Positions 52,091-62,263 are shown, counted from the first letter of the stretch. The stretch: 64,000 bases of DNA from UBA1479 sp002706405 (GCA_963972255.1 CAXATO010000004.1:124001-188000); one strand, 5' to 3'. Notes: generated from the letters alone by a model not told the origin. Made by a program: numbers and translations.

Positions 52091-52585
52091 ATGCGGATGG
52101 TCCACGAACAAGTCCATGCCACCTGCGTCGCCATCGGCGGCGTCGGCGTTCTGTTGCGCGGCCCGTCAGGCGCCGGCAAGTCGGATCTGGCCCTGCGCCT
52201 GATCGACGGCGGCGGGGCCGACGGCCCCCGCCTGGTCGCCGACGACCGGGTCGACCTGACCCTGCAGGGCGGCCGCGTGTGGGCCCGGGCACCCGAGCCC
52301 CTGAGGGGCCTGTTGGAAGTGCGCGGCGTCGGCATCATGCCCATGAAGGCCCTGGACGAGGCCCCCATCGCCCTGGTCTGCGACCTGGTGGCCCCGGCCC
52401 TGGTCGAGCGCCTGCCTGAGGTCACGACGACGCCGATCCTGAACCAGGGCATTCCCTTCATCCGCCTGGCCCCGTTCGAGGCGTCGGCCCCCGCCAAGAT
52501 CCGCTTGGCCCTGCGCCGCCTGCCCTGGGAAGCGGCAGACAGCGACGGCGACATCATCGCCGGCCGAATCGGGGAACACTCATGA
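52091..52585 (+). CDS. hprK: HPr kinase/phosphorylase (short alphaproteobacterial form)
   Basis: Phosphorylates or dephosphorylates HPr at Ser46. The 164-residue protein comprises only the catalytic C-terminal domain: Walker A GPSGAGKS (24-31), LVADDRVDL, and the HPrK signature region LEVRGVGIMPM. The N-terminal domain of Firmicute enzymes is absent, as is usual in this class. ATG 52091 or 52097. Its stop overlaps the rapZ start by 4 bp. Confidence 0.94.
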   Translation: MRMVHEQVHATCVAIGGVGVLLRGPSGAGKSDLALRLIDGGGADGPRLVADDRVDLTLQGGRVWARAPEPLRGLLEVRGVGIMPMKALDEAPIALVCDLVAPALVERLPEVTTTPILNQGIPFIRLAPFEASAPAKIRLALRRLPWEAADSDGDIIAGRIGEHS

Positions 52586-53451
52586 CGGCCGCGGGCGGCA
52601 AACTGCCCCTGGTGCTGGTCACCGGGGTGTCCGGTGCGGGCAAGTCATCGGCCCTGAAGGCCCTTGAGGATATGGGGTTCGAGGCCGTCGACAACCTGCC
52701 GCTGTCGCTGATGGGCCGGCTGGTCGCCCCCGGCGCCTTTCCCCATCCCATCGCCGCCGGCGTCGACATCCGGACCCGCGAATTCGGGGCCGAAGCCTTT
52801 TTGGAACAGATCGCCGAACTGCGCGCGCGCGCCGATGTCGACGTGAAGGTCCTGTTCATGGACTGCGACGATCAGGTGCTGACCCGCCGCTACGCCGAAA
52901 CCCGGCGCCGCCATCCGCTCGCCATCGACCGGCCCGTGGCCGACGGCATCCGCCAGGAACGCAGCCTGCTGGCCCCCGTGCGCGAACAGGCCGACGTCGT
53001 GATGGATACCTCCGACATGTCGCTGGGCGCGCAGAAGGCGGCCATGGAAGACCATTTCGCCGTTCAGGGCGACCCGGGCCTGCCCGTGTTCGTGGTGTCC
53101 TTTTCCTATAAGAACGGCCTGCCGCGCGACGCCGACCTGGTGTTCGACGTGCGGTTCCTGAGAAACCCCCATTACGATCTCGACCTGCGCCCGCTGACGG
53201 GCCAGGACGACAAGGTCGGCGACTATGTCGCGGGCGACCCCGGGTTCGATGAATTCTTCGACCGCCTGACGGCGCTGCTGGGGCCCTTGCTGCCGCGCTA
53301 CGCGGCCGAGGGCAAAAGCTATCTGACGATCGCCGTCGGCTGCACCGGCGGGCGCCATCGCTCGGTCTATGTCGCCGAACGCCTGGGCGCCTGGTTGAGC
53401 AGCCAGGGAGAAAAGGCACGGGTGCGCCATCGTGACTTGGACAAACGATGA
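52582..53451 (+). CDS. rapZ: RNase adaptor/nucleotide-binding protein RapZ (YvcJ family)
   Basis: A 289-residue P-loop protein: Walker A GVSGAGKSS (15-23), MGFEAVDNLPLSL, FMDCDDQVLTRRYAETRRRHPL, VVSFSYKNGLPRDADLVFDV and C-terminal IAVGCTGGRHRSVYVAERL. All conserved blocks are present. In enterobacteria RapZ guides RNase E to glmZ; in alphaproteobacteria its RNA target is not established. Translationally coupled to hprK. Confidence 0.95.
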   Translation: MTAAGGKLPLVLVTGVSGAGKSSALKALEDMGFEAVDNLPLSLMGRLVAPGAFPHPIAAGVDIRTREFGAEAFLEQIAELRARADVDVKVLFMDCDDQVLTRRYAETRRRHPLAIDRPVADGIRQERSLLAPVREQADVVMDTSDMSLGAQKAAMEDHFAVQGDPGLPVFVVSFSYKNGLPRDADLVFDVRFLRNPHYDLDLRPLTGQDDKVGDYVAGDPGFDEFFDRLTALLGPLLPRYAAEGKSYLTIAVGCTGGRHRSVYVAERLGAWLSSQGEKARVRHRDLDKR

Positions 53452-53552
53452 GATTCGTACCAATATCCCTTTCCGGAAAATTCCGAAGCGGACCCAATAA
53501 GCCGCAGGACCGGAAAGCCGCTATTTCTTGAGGGACACATGCGAATGATGGA

Positions 53553-53969
53553 ATGCCTGTCATGATCGGATTGGTCGTCGTAACCCACGGCAATCTGGCG
53601 ACGGAGATGATCTCCGCCCTGGAACATGTGGTCGGGCCCCAGCCCGAGGTCGCCGCCGTCTGCATCGGACCCGAGGACGACATGGAAGAACGCCGCGCCG
53701 AAATCATGGAGCGGGTCGAACAGGTCGATTCGGGCGAAGGGGTGGTGGTGCTGACCGACATGTTCGGCGGCACGCCGTCGAACCTGGCGATTTCCATCCT
53801 CGACCGCGCCAATGTCGAGGTCATCGCCGGGATCAACCTGCCCATGCTGGTCAAGCTGGCCAGCGTGCGCAAGACCGAGCCCCTGGCCAAGGCCGTCGAA
53901 GCGGCCCAGGATGCGGGCCGCAAGTACATCAACATCGCCTCGCGCCTGCTGACCCAGGAAGCGCGCTAG
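53553..53969 (+). CDS. Mannose-type PTS EIIA domain protein
   Basis: A 138-residue single-domain EIIA of the mannose family (MPVMIGLVVVTHGNLATEMI), with the phospho-acceptor His12 and the conserved VVVLTDMFGGTPSNLAI. No EIIB, EIIC or EIID genes are nearby, so this is the terminal acceptor of a regulatory, not sugar-transporting, phosphorelay, as in other alphaproteobacteria. Starts at 53553 or 53562. Confidence 0.93.
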   Translation: MPVMIGLVVVTHGNLATEMISALEHVVGPQPEVAAVCIGPEDDMEERRAEIMERVEQVDSGEGVVVLTDMFGGTPSNLAISILDRANVEVIAGINLPMLVKLASVRKTEPLAKAVEAAQDAGRKYINIASRLLTQEAR

Positions 53970-53990
53970 CGCGCCGCGCTGGGGGGTCTT

Positions 53991-54284
53991 ATGCCGTCGC
54001 GCACCGTCACCATCGTCAACATGCGCGGCCTGCACGCCCGTGCGGCCGCCAAGTTCGCCAAGCTGGCGGGCGAGTTCGAGGCCGAGGTCCTGGTCTCCAA
54101 GGACGGCCAGACCGTGGGCGGGCGTTCGATCATGGGATTGATGATGCTGGCCGCCGCCCCCGGCACGGAAATCGAGATCACCTGCACCGGCGACGGCAAC
54201 GAGGCCGCGCTCGCGGCCTTGGCCGCTCTGGTCGAAGACGGCTTCGACGAAGAGCTGTCGGACACCGTGGCCTCGGGCAAATGA
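53991..54284 (+). CDS. ptsH: Phosphocarrier protein HPr
   Basis: A 97-residue HPr. The PEP-dependent phosphorylation site is His15 in RGLHARAAAKF, and the HprK target Ser46 is in GGRSIMGLMMLAA. Thus both regulatory sites are present alongside hprK. It sits 21 bp behind the EIIA gene and 10 bp before ptsI. Confidence 0.96.
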   Translation: MPSRTVTIVNMRGLHARAAAKFAKLAGEFEAEVLVSKDGQTVGGRSIMGLMMLAAAPGTEIEITCTGDGNEAALAALAALVEDGFDEELSDTVASGK

Positions 54285-54294
54285 GGCCCGTGAC

Positions 54295-56046
54295 ATGAAG
54301 GCAAGCATGGAAAAGCGTTTCGAAGGGATGGGAGTCTCGCCCGGCATCGCCGTGGGCCCCGCCCATGTGCGCGAGGCCGGCACGCTTGAAGTTCCCGAAC
54401 GGCGTGTCACGAAAAAAGACATCGCGGCCGAGGAAAAACGCCTGGCCGCCGCGGTCATCCTGGCCCGCCGCCAGATCAAGCGCCTCAAGACCCAGGCCCA
54501 GAAGGACACCGTCACCCAGGAAATGCATTTCCTGTTCGATGCCTATCTGCAGATGCTGGAGGATTCGCGCCTGGTCCGCGGCGCCCAGGAGCTGATCCGC
54601 CTCAAGAGCCTGAACGCCGAAGCGGCCGTGCAGAAGACCCTGACCGGGATCATTCATGCCTTCCAGGCCATGGACAACGCCTATATCGCCGCCCGGGTCG
54701 AAGACGTGCGCGACGTCGGCAATCGCATCATCCGCAATCTCATGCGCGAGCCGCTCAAGCCGTTCAGTCAGGCCGCGCCCGGATCGGTCATCATCGCCGA
54801 CCAACTGTCCCCCGCCGACACGGCACAGCTTGACCCCGCGCGCATCGCGGGGGCCGCGACGGCGCTCGGCGGGGCCGAGGGCCATGCCGCGATCATGGCC
54901 CGCGCGCTCGGCATGCCGCTGGTGCTCGGGGTCCCGGACCTGGCCGATGCCGTGACCACGGGGGCCCAGGTCATCATCGACGGCACCCGCGGCACGGTTA
55001 TCGTCAACCCGACGCCGCGCACGCTGGGCGTTTACGAGCAGCTCAAGACCGACGCGCGCAAGGAGGCCGAACGCCTGGGCCATATGCGCACCGTGCCCGC
55101 GATCACCCGCGACAGCGTGACCGTGGCCCTGTCCGCCAATCTGGAGCTGCCCATCGAGCTCGACATGGTCAAGCGCAACGGCGCCGCCGGGATCGGCCTG
55201 TTGCGCACGGAATTCCTTTACATGAGCCGCGACGACACGCCGTCGGAAGAAGAACAGTACCTGGCGCTCCGGGAAATCGTCGAAGCCATGGACGGCAAGT
55301 CCGTGACCATCCGCACCCTCGACGTGGGTGGCGAGAAACCGGCCCAGGGGCTGTTGGGCGACCTTGGCGAGGCCGCCGCCTCGGCGCTGGGCCTGCGCGG
55401 CATCCGCCTGTCCCTGAAGCACACGAAGACCATGGACGCGCAATTGACGGCGATCCTGCGCGCCGCCTGCCACGGGCCCGTGCGTATCCTGCTGCCGATG
55501 GTGTCGACCGTATCGGAAGTGCGCCAGACGCGGGACGCCCTCAACAAGGCGGCGCAAAAACTGAAGCGCCGCAAGCAGAAGGTGCCGAACCCCCTGCCGC
55601 CCCTGGGGGTGATGATCGAGGTCCCGGCGGCGGCGCTGGCCGCCGACGCCCTGGCCCAGGTGTCGGACTTCTTCGCCATCGGCTCCAACGACCTGACCAT
55701 GTACACGCTGGCCACGGACCGCACCAACGAACACGTGGCCCATCTGTTCGACAGCCTGCATCCGGCGGTGCTGCGCCTGATCCAGTTCGCCACCAGCGCG
55801 GCGCTGCGCGCGCGCATTCCCATCAGCCTGTGCGGCGAAATCGCGGGCGATCCGCGCTACGCCCCCCTGCTGTTGGGCCTGGGGCTGCGCGAGCTGTCCA
55901 TGGTACCGGCCAACATCCCGCTGGTGAAACAGCGCATCCGCGCGCTGGACATCGCCGCCGCCACGCGGCGCGCCGATGCCATCATGGGTCAGGTCGACCC
56001 GGGCCGCATCGCGGCGCTGCTGGATGATTTCAACGGGCTGTCCTAG
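54295..56046 (+). CDS. ptsI: Phosphoenolpyruvate-protein phosphotransferase (enzyme I)
   Basis: A 583-residue enzyme I that phosphorylates HPr from PEP. The active-site His197 lies in GGAEGHAAIMARALGMP; the PEP-binding domain has LRTEFLYM, DVGGEKPA, RILLPMVSTVSEVR, FFAIGSNDLTMYTLATDR and the Cys of LCGEIAGDP. It lacks the N-terminal GAF domain of PtsP (EI-Ntr). Start ATG 54295 or 54307. Confidence 0.96.
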   Translation: MKASMEKRFEGMGVSPGIAVGPAHVREAGTLEVPERRVTKKDIAAEEKRLAAAVILARRQIKRLKTQAQKDTVTQEMHFLFDAYLQMLEDSRLVRGAQELIRLKSLNAEAAVQKTLTGIIHAFQAMDNAYIAARVEDVRDVGNRIIRNLMREPLKPFSQAAPGSVIIADQLSPADTAQLDPARIAGAATALGGAEGHAAIMARALGMPLVLGVPDLADAVTTGAQVIIDGTRGTVIVNPTPRTLGVYEQLKTDARKEAERLGHMRTVPAITRDSVTVALSANLELPIELDMVKRNGAAGIGLLRTEFLYMSRDDTPSEEEQYLALREIVEAMDGKSVTIRTLDVGGEKPAQGLLGDLGEAAASALGLRGIRLSLKHTKTMDAQLTAILRAACHGPVRILLPMVSTVSEVRQTRDALNKAAQKLKRRKQKVPNPLPPLGVMIEVPAAALAADALAQVSDFFAIGSNDLTMYTLATDRTNEHVAHLFDSLHPAVLRLIQFATSAALRARIPISLCGEIAGDPRYAPLLLGLGLRELSMVPANIPLVKQRIRALDIAAATRRADAIMGQVDPGRIAALLDDFNGLS

Positions 56047-56064
56047 GCGCGACTCCCGAGCGCC

Positions 56065-56772
56065 CTAGATATCGCGGTCTTCCAGCCAGTCGGCAAGAAG
56101 CCTCAACGCCGCGTCCGGCGCTTCCATGGGCGTCATATGACCACAGTCCTCGATGACCTCCAACTTGGCGCCCGGAATGGCATCGGCCATTTCCTGAGAC
56201 TCCTTCAAGGACCGCAGTTCGTCCTGCCGCGCCCAGATGACCAGGGTCGGGCATGTGATCGCCGCCAGGTCCGCGCGGCGGTCCGGGCGCTGGATCGAGA
56301 GCTGTTTGATGAAGGCCTCGCCCCCCATGCGCAGCGCCATGTCCTTGACCTCCTGAATCAGGGCCTCGTCGTCGCGCAGGTTCGGATGGAAGGCTTTTTT
56401 CACGGCCTCCGACGACAGGCCGCGAAACCCGCGTTCCTTCGTATGACCGATCAGGAAGGCGTTGCGTTTGGCGATTTCGGGCCGCGGCGGGCGGGCCGAG
56501 GAATTCATCAGCACCAGGCCCCTGACCCGGTCGGGGGCAAGACGCGCGATCTCCCGCGCGACGAAGCCGCCGAGGGAAAAGCCGATCAGGATGAAGCGGT
56601 CGGGGGCGGCGGCCAAAAGCTCGCGGGCCGTCGCCTCCAGGTCGTCGGTGCGGCTCAGGTCGGCGAAGGTGCAGGTGCCGAGGGCCGCCAACCCCGGCGC
56701 CATGCGCGACCAGAGGGCCTGGTCGGTCATGAAGCCGGGGCAAAGAAGGAAATGGCGGGAAGAGGTGGTCAT
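56065..56772 (-). CDS. Alpha/beta-fold hydrolase
   Basis: A 235-residue serine hydrolase: oxyanion region LLCPGFMTDQALW, nucleophile elbow GFSLGG (Ser66), Asp in VIWARQDELR and His in EVIEDCGHMTPMEAPDA. Catalytic triad intact, cytoplasmic. The substrate is not deducible. With the next HAD gene it forms a minus-strand insert between ptsI and ahcY. Confidence 0.88.
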   Translation of the reverse strand: MTTSSRHFLLCPGFMTDQALWSRMAPGLAALGTCTFADLSRTDDLEATARELLAAAPDRFILIGFSLGGFVAREIARLAPDRVRGLVLMNSSARPPRPEIAKRNAFLIGHTKERGFRGLSSEAVKKAFHPNLRDDEALIQEVKDMALRMGGEAFIKQLSIQRPDRRADLAAITCPTLVIWARQDELRSLKESQEMADAIPGAKLEVIEDCGHMTPMEAPDAALRLLADWLEDRDI

Positions 56773-56788
56773 GGTCCCGTCTTAGCGG

Positions 56789-56820
56789 GCGCGAAAGTTC
56801 CTGGAAACTTTTTTTCGCGC
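56789..56820. repeat. Inverted repeat next to repeat copy 2
   Basis: GCGCGAAA and TTTCGCGC form a stem with additional inner pairing (AGTT / AACT), immediately adjoining and partly overlapping the 49-bp repeat. Confidence 0.5.
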
Positions 56821-56865
56821 AAATGCGTCGTCGCGTCCCCTTACGGGGCCGCTCGGGATTTGCGA
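56817..56865. repeat. 49-bp dispersed intergenic repeat, copy 2
   Basis: Inverted relative to copy 1 at 12385-12433. The arms are nearly identical; the centre is CCCC-TTAC-GGGG instead of GGCC-n7-GGCC, so the pairing is kept while the bases change. It lies between the HAD gene and the alpha/beta hydrolase gene. Confidence 0.7.
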
Positions 56866-56866
56866 C

Positions 56867-57574
56867 CTAACAGAGTGTATCGGCCATCTCCTTGAAGTTT
56901 TCAATGATCAGGTCGGGCTGATCCGGCCAGGCGCCGAACGGCCGCTTGCGCCGGTCGATGAAGGCCGTGCGCATGCCGAAGCTTTTCGCCCCGACCACGT
57001 CGAATTCGTGGTTGGCGACAAACAGGCAGGACGTGCGGTCGTAGCCCGTGATCTCGCAGGCCGTGGCGTAGGTCGCCCAATGGGGCTTGAAATAGCCCGC
57101 TTCGGCGACGGAGATGACATGGTCGAAGTCGAAGCCGATGTACGGGCCGGCGTTGGCCAGCATGTCCGGATCGCCGTTGGACAGGATGGCAAGTTCGTAG
57201 CCGGCATCCCGCAGGCGGCCCAGAGCTTCGATCACGTCGGGGAAGGGCTTCAGTTTCTCGATCTCGGAGACCAGCCATTCAACCTCTGCCTGGGTGTATT
57301 TGATCCCGGCCCGGTCCATGACCACGGAGACGGCGCGATGGCCGATCTGGCGGTAGGGCGTATGGCCGCGGTCGCACAGCGCGTCGATCATGGAATTTTC
57401 GAAATGGGTGCGCCGCCACCAGGTGACGAAGCTGTGGGGTTTGCCGTCCCAGCCCTTTTCTTTCAGGAACGGCGTGGCGATTTCCGTCAGGCCCTTCTGC
57501 ATGTCGACGACGGTGCCGTACTGGTCGAACACCAGGATTTTGATTTCGCGCTTGAGAATGTCCGGATCGGTCAT
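56867..57574 (-). CDS. Haloacid dehalogenase type II-like HAD hydrolase
   Basis: A 235-residue HAD protein with nucleophile Asp17 in VFDQYGTVVD, motif II Ser in LAILSNGDPDML, motif III Lys in AEAGYFKPH and the acidic motif in CLFVANHEFDVVGAKSFGM. The order matches L-2-haloacid dehalogenases, although the region LFVANHEFDV and the F-D-Q-Y variant are common to environmental homologues. It could also be a phosphatase. Confidence 0.87.
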   Translation of the reverse strand: MTDPDILKREIKILVFDQYGTVVDMQKGLTEIATPFLKEKGWDGKPHSFVTWWRRTHFENSMIDALCDRGHTPYRQIGHRAVSVVMDRAGIKYTQAEVEWLVSEIEKLKPFPDVIEALGRLRDAGYELAILSNGDPDMLANAGPYIGFDFDHVISVAEAGYFKPHWATYATACEITGYDRTSCLFVANHEFDVVGAKSFGMRTAFIDRRKRPFGAWPDQPDLIIENFKEMADTLC

Positions 57575-57874
57575 GGTGACAGAGGCCCTTTCAGGTGATC
57601 AGTTGTTGAGCGGCGCGCAGTATGGCCCGCGCCAAGCGCCTGGAAAATCGCGAAATTCTCAGCCGTGGATTGAGATTTTCTCCAATCCATGATCAGCGCA
57701 GATCCAGGCCCGGCCCCGGGCCACCCCTTGAAGATTGGGCCTGAGGCTGCTACATCCCCGCATCACGCATGACCTGGGCGGACCCCCGCCCGGCGAAATT
57801 ATTTCACAATCGCGCGCGCCCGGACACAAACGTCCGCGGTCTGCGTCGATCTGATTACGGAACAGGAGTTCTAT
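57575..57874 (+). promoter_or_regulatory. Leader region of ahcY
   Basis: About 300 bp between divergent genes. GGGCGG-ACC-CCCGCCC-like dyad at about 57778-57794 and an AT-rich ATTATTTCACAAT (57799-57811) are visible; the ahcY ribosome-binding site is CAGGAG at 57861-57866. I found no match to known SAH or SAM riboswitch cores. Confidence 0.4.
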
Positions 57875-59269
<1,395 letters not shown>

Positions 59270-59297
59270 TCCGGCCCTTCGGCCGAAAAAGGTTAAG

Positions 59298-59325
59298 AGG
59301 CGGCGCGCAAGCGCCGCCTTTTGCT
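59298..59325 (+). terminator. Rho-independent terminator of ahcY
   Basis: AGGCGGCGC-GCAA-GCGCCGCCT forms a perfect 9-bp stem with a stable GNRA loop, followed by TTTGCTTTG, 28 bp after the ahcY stop. Confidence 0.88.
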
Positions 59326-59360
59326 TTGTTATCAGGCAGTTCAATGATTAACATCCCTTC

Positions 59361-61016
59361 GTGCTAAGCGATATCACCCCCATCAGTGCGTTCAGCGTCG
59401 GATTGCTTATCGGCGCGGGCCTGCTTTTGATCGTCGCCTGGATGTTCCGGCGACGGGCGGGTGAGGCCGAGTACGAGCGCCGGCGGATCGAGGCCGTGGC
59501 CGTCAAGGCCCGGGAAATCCTGGCCGGATCGCCCGACGGCCTGTTCCTGTGGGACCGCGGGTCGGGCGGCATCACCTGTTCGCGCAAGCTGGCCTCGCTG
59601 CTGTCCCTGGCCGAGGGCACAAATGCCAAATTCGAAGACGTCATCGCCTGCTTCAACGGCGATTCGGCGAAACGGCTGAAGGCCTCCGTTACGTTCCTGC
59701 ATGAGGAAGGCCGACGGTTCGAAATCGTGCTGACCACGGCCGATTCGGGCGGCCGGCGCATGGTCCAGGCCGTGGGCGCGCGCGCCAGCGCCAAGGACGG
59801 TAAGCCGCTTGCCGACATGGTGTGGATGCGCGACATCTCCGCCGCCGCCAAGCTGCTGATCGACCTGACCGGCGAGGGCGACCTGCCGGAAGCCCGCGAC
59901 CTGCACCTGCGCGGCCTGCTCGATGCCCTGCCGTTCCCCATCTGGCTGCGCGACGGCGACCTGCGCGTCGTGTTCACCAATCAGGCGGCCCTCAACCAGC
60001 GCGTCGCCGGGCCCGACGACGGGCAGGCGGAGACCGCGCGCGACGAGGCCCGCCCGGTGACCCGTATCCAGGACCTGGAAAACGCCGGCGAGACCCGGTC
60101 CTTCGATGTCACCGAATGCCCGCTTGCCGGCGACAACGGCAGCGCCGGGGACGAGGCGCCGGACGCCGCCGTCAGCGGCCTGATCGGATATGCCTTTCCC
60201 CACGGCGCGGGCGAAAACCCGGCCCCGCCGCCGGCCGCCGAGCCGACCGCCCTGCCGCCCTGGGCGCAGATGTCCGAGGCCGTGCTCAAGGGTTTGGGCA
60301 CCGGCATCGCCATCTTCGACCGGTCGACCAAGCTTGTGTTCTTCAACGAAGCCTACCGCGACATGTGGCGGTTGGATGCCGCGTGGTTGGACGAAGGCCG
60401 CGACTTCTCGGAAATCCTGGAGCATTTGCGCGCCGAGCGGCGCCTGCCCGAGGTGCCCGATTTCCGCGCCTACAAGATGGAGCAGCTGGCCCTGTTCGAA
60501 GAGGCCGGCGACCCCATGGGCGATCTCATGCATCTGCCCGACGGGCGCACCTTGCGCGCCGTCGCCTATCCCATGCCGTCGGGCGGCCTGTCCCTGGGCT
60601 ATGACGACGTGACCGACCAGCTCGACCTGGAAAGCGCCAACAACGCCCGCGATGCGGTCTATCGCGCCAGCCTGGAGAACCTCAGCGAGGCCATCGCCGT
60701 GTTCGGGTCGGACGGGCGGCTGAAATTCTGGAACCCGGCTTTTGCCCGAATGTGGGATTTGGGCGACGACGGCCCCAGCGCCGGCACCCATGTCAGCGAT
60801 TTCGTCGAAGCCACCCGCCCGCTGGCCGCGACCGGCGGCGACTGGGACACCAAAAAGGCGCGGATCCTGTCCGCCATGACCCGGCGCGAAGTCACCCGCG
60901 ACACCATCGAATGCGCCGACGGCCGCGTGCTGGAATTCGTCAACACGCCCCTGCCCGACGGCGGGGTGTTGATCGCCTATGCGGAAGCACGGGCGAACGG
61001 AGCCTCCGATTCCTGA
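59361..61016 (+). CDS. Multi-PAS membrane protein without histidine-kinase core
   Basis: A 551-residue protein starting with GTG. One membrane helix (AFSVGLLIGAGLLLIVAWMF), then about four PAS-like segments: ~48-160, ~180-290 (FPIWLRDGDLRVVFTNQAAL), ~300-415 (GTGIAIFDRSTKLVFFNEAY) and ~425-545 (EAIAVFGSDGRLKFWNPAFA). It ends after LPDGGVLIAYAEARANGASD-S, exactly where a linker to HisKA and ATPase domains is expected. In related genomes a PAS histidine kinase stands between ahcY and tsaE. Here the kinase part is missing, and the downstream sequence does not encode it. Confidence 0.82.
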   Translation: MLSDITPISAFSVGLLIGAGLLLIVAWMFRRRAGEAEYERRRIEAVAVKAREILAGSPDGLFLWDRGSGGITCSRKLASLLSLAEGTNAKFEDVIACFNGDSAKRLKASVTFLHEEGRRFEIVLTTADSGGRRMVQAVGARASAKDGKPLADMVWMRDISAAAKLLIDLTGEGDLPEARDLHLRGLLDALPFPIWLRDGDLRVVFTNQAALNQRVAGPDDGQAETARDEARPVTRIQDLENAGETRSFDVTECPLAGDNGSAGDEAPDAAVSGLIGYAFPHGAGENPAPPPAAEPTALPPWAQMSEAVLKGLGTGIAIFDRSTKLVFFNEAYRDMWRLDAAWLDEGRDFSEILEHLRAERRLPEVPDFRAYKMEQLALFEEAGDPMGDLMHLPDGRTLRAVAYPMPSGGLSLGYDDVTDQLDLESANNARDAVYRASLENLSEAIAVFGSDGRLKFWNPAFARMWDLGDDGPSAGTHVSDFVEATRPLAATGGDWDTKKARILSAMTRREVTRDTIECADGRVLEFVNTPLPDGGVLIAYAEARANGASDS

Positions 61017-61043
61017 CCCGTGACCCCTGACTTTTGGCTGACT

Positions 61044-61071
61044 TTGACTCCCGGCGGCAGCGCACTATATT
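61044..61071 (+). promoter_or_regulatory. Promoter of hspQ
   Basis: TTGACT (61044-61049) and TATATT (61066-61071) are 16 bp apart. The -10 part CTATATTG also fits the alphaproteobacterial heat-shock sigma-32 pattern, which would agree with heat induction of hspQ. The transcript would start about 52 bp before the ATG. Confidence 0.55.
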
Positions 61072-61129
61072 GAGCCTGCGCCCAGGTACGGCCGTCCTCG
61101 GAAGAAGGCAATAAAAGGACCACAAGGTC

Positions 61130-61459
61130 ATGAGCAGATCATTCGCGAAATTCCCGCTCGGCGAGTTTGTCCGCCACCGCGTTTACGGATTCCGCGGCGT
61201 GGTGTTCGACATCGACCCGGAGTTCAACAATTCCGAAGAGTGGTACGACAGCATTCCGGCCGAGGTGCGCCCGCGCAAGGACCAGCCCTTCTACCATCTG
61301 CTTGCGGAAAACCATGACAAGTCACCCTATGTGGCCTACGTGTCGGAGCAGAATTTGGAGCTGGAAGAGTCGGACGAACTGATCGACCACCCGGACCTGC
61401 CGGATTATTTCACGGTCGACGACGACGGACGGCTTATCTACCGCCATCCCATGAACTGA
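61130..61459 (+). CDS. hspQ: Heat shock protein HspQ
   Basis: A 109-residue HspQ/YccV-like protein: FPLGEFVRHRVYGFRGVVFD, EEWYDSIP, QPFYHLLAEN, YVAYVSEQNLELEES and the C-terminal DDDGRLIYRHPMN. In enterobacteria HspQ modulates Lon proteolysis and was described as a hemimethylated-DNA-binding protein. The last 26 bp overlap the 3' end of the convergent cytochrome gene. Confidence 0.93.
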   Translation: MSRSFAKFPLGEFVRHRVYGFRGVVFDIDPEFNNSEEWYDSIPAEVRPRKDQPFYHLLAENHDKSPYVAYVSEQNLELEESDELIDHPDLPDYFTVDDDGRLIYRHPMN

Positions 61460-62135
61460 CCCCCGGCGCCCGAACGGGTGTCCGGCACGACTGGGCCGCG
61501 AAATAGGCGGCCAGGTCGTCGATCTCCGCGTCGGTCAGGTAAGCCCCCTGACGGCTCATCATGTTGTGGGTGCGGGACCGGCCCGGGCGCGTCATATCAA
61601 CCCAATGGGTGTCGCGGAACGCCTGCAGCTGCACGCGCAGGTAATTGCGCCGCTGCCCGGCAAGGCTGGGGACGAACGCGTGGTGGCTGCGGCCTGCCTC
61701 GCCGTGACAGACAAAGCAGCGTTGCACGTCGGGCGGCGGGGGCGGTGATTCCGCCGGACCGCCGTCCAGATCACGGGCGCTGACGCAGGGCCGGCCCGCG
61801 AAATAACGCGCCACGGCGGCAACGTCCGCGCGTTTGATCTTGGGGGCCTGGGCGTTCATCACCGGATGCTTGCGCTCCAGCCGCGTGAACCCGCTGCCCC
61901 GCGGCACGAATTCCCGCTGAAAGGCGGTGATCTGATGAATCAGGTATTTGGCATCGAGGCCCAGGATCGAGGGCACACCGGGTTTCCGGACAAGCTGGTC
62001 GCGTCCATGACAGGACAGGCAGGGAGCGGCGGCGGCCAGTAACGGTTCGGCCACGGCGGCGGTGTCGCTCAAGACGGCAACAGCCAGGACGACCACGACC
62101 CAGCCCCCTCCTTTCAACATCTTCCCGAAGCGCAA
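61434..62135 (-). CDS. Dihaem cytochrome c (c4-like)
   Basis: A 233-residue exported protein with a signal peptide (residues ~8-29) and two haem motifs, CLSCH (39-43) and CFVCH (140-144), each followed by a similar helical half (DAKYLIHQITAFQ; RNYLRVQLQAFRDTHW). Such duplicated c4-type proteins shuttle electrons in the periplasm. I favour TTG 62135 as start because AGGAG lies 8 bp before it; ATG 62120 is the alternative. It lies downstream of the FNR gene and an SDR relic. Confidence 0.87.
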   Translation of the reverse strand: MRFGKMLKGGGWVVVVLAVAVLSDTAAVAEPLLAAAAPCLSCHGRDQLVRKPGVPSILGLDAKYLIHQITAFQREFVPRGSGFTRLERKHPVMNAQAPKIKRADVAAVARYFAGRPCVSARDLDGGPAESPPPPPDVQRCFVCHGEAGRSHHAFVPSLAGQRRNYLRVQLQAFRDTHWVDMTRPGRSRTHNMMSRQGAYLTDAEIDDLAAYFAAQSCRTPVRAPGVSSWDGGR

Positions 62136-62263
62136 AATTTATTCTCCTGCGGCATCGCCACTGCGATGCCAGCGGCGTCGAACCCGCTGTCCACGGCGAG
62201 CGTCCGGCCGGTGATGTAGCACGCCGGACCGCCCGATTGGAACCTCTCGGCGACCGGGATCGC
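62114..62263 (-). pseudogene. C-terminal relic of a short-chain dehydrogenase gene
   Basis: Directly after the FNR stop codon and in the same frame, the minus strand reads RFQSGGPACYITGRTLAVDS followed by GFDAAGIAVAMPQE. This is the classic SDR C-terminus (YITGxTLAVDGGFDAAG). There is no start codon or N-terminal part. The remnant ends inside the cytochrome gene start region. Confidence 0.65.

Noticed and set aside
57740..57795. Possible SAH or SAM riboswitch upstream of ahcY (GCCTGAGGCTGCTACATCCC).
   Set aside because: The SAH riboswitch core (GAGG-n-GCGCTGC and a pairing ...GGCTCG 3' side) is not present; only a vague GAGG-CTGC resemblance exists.
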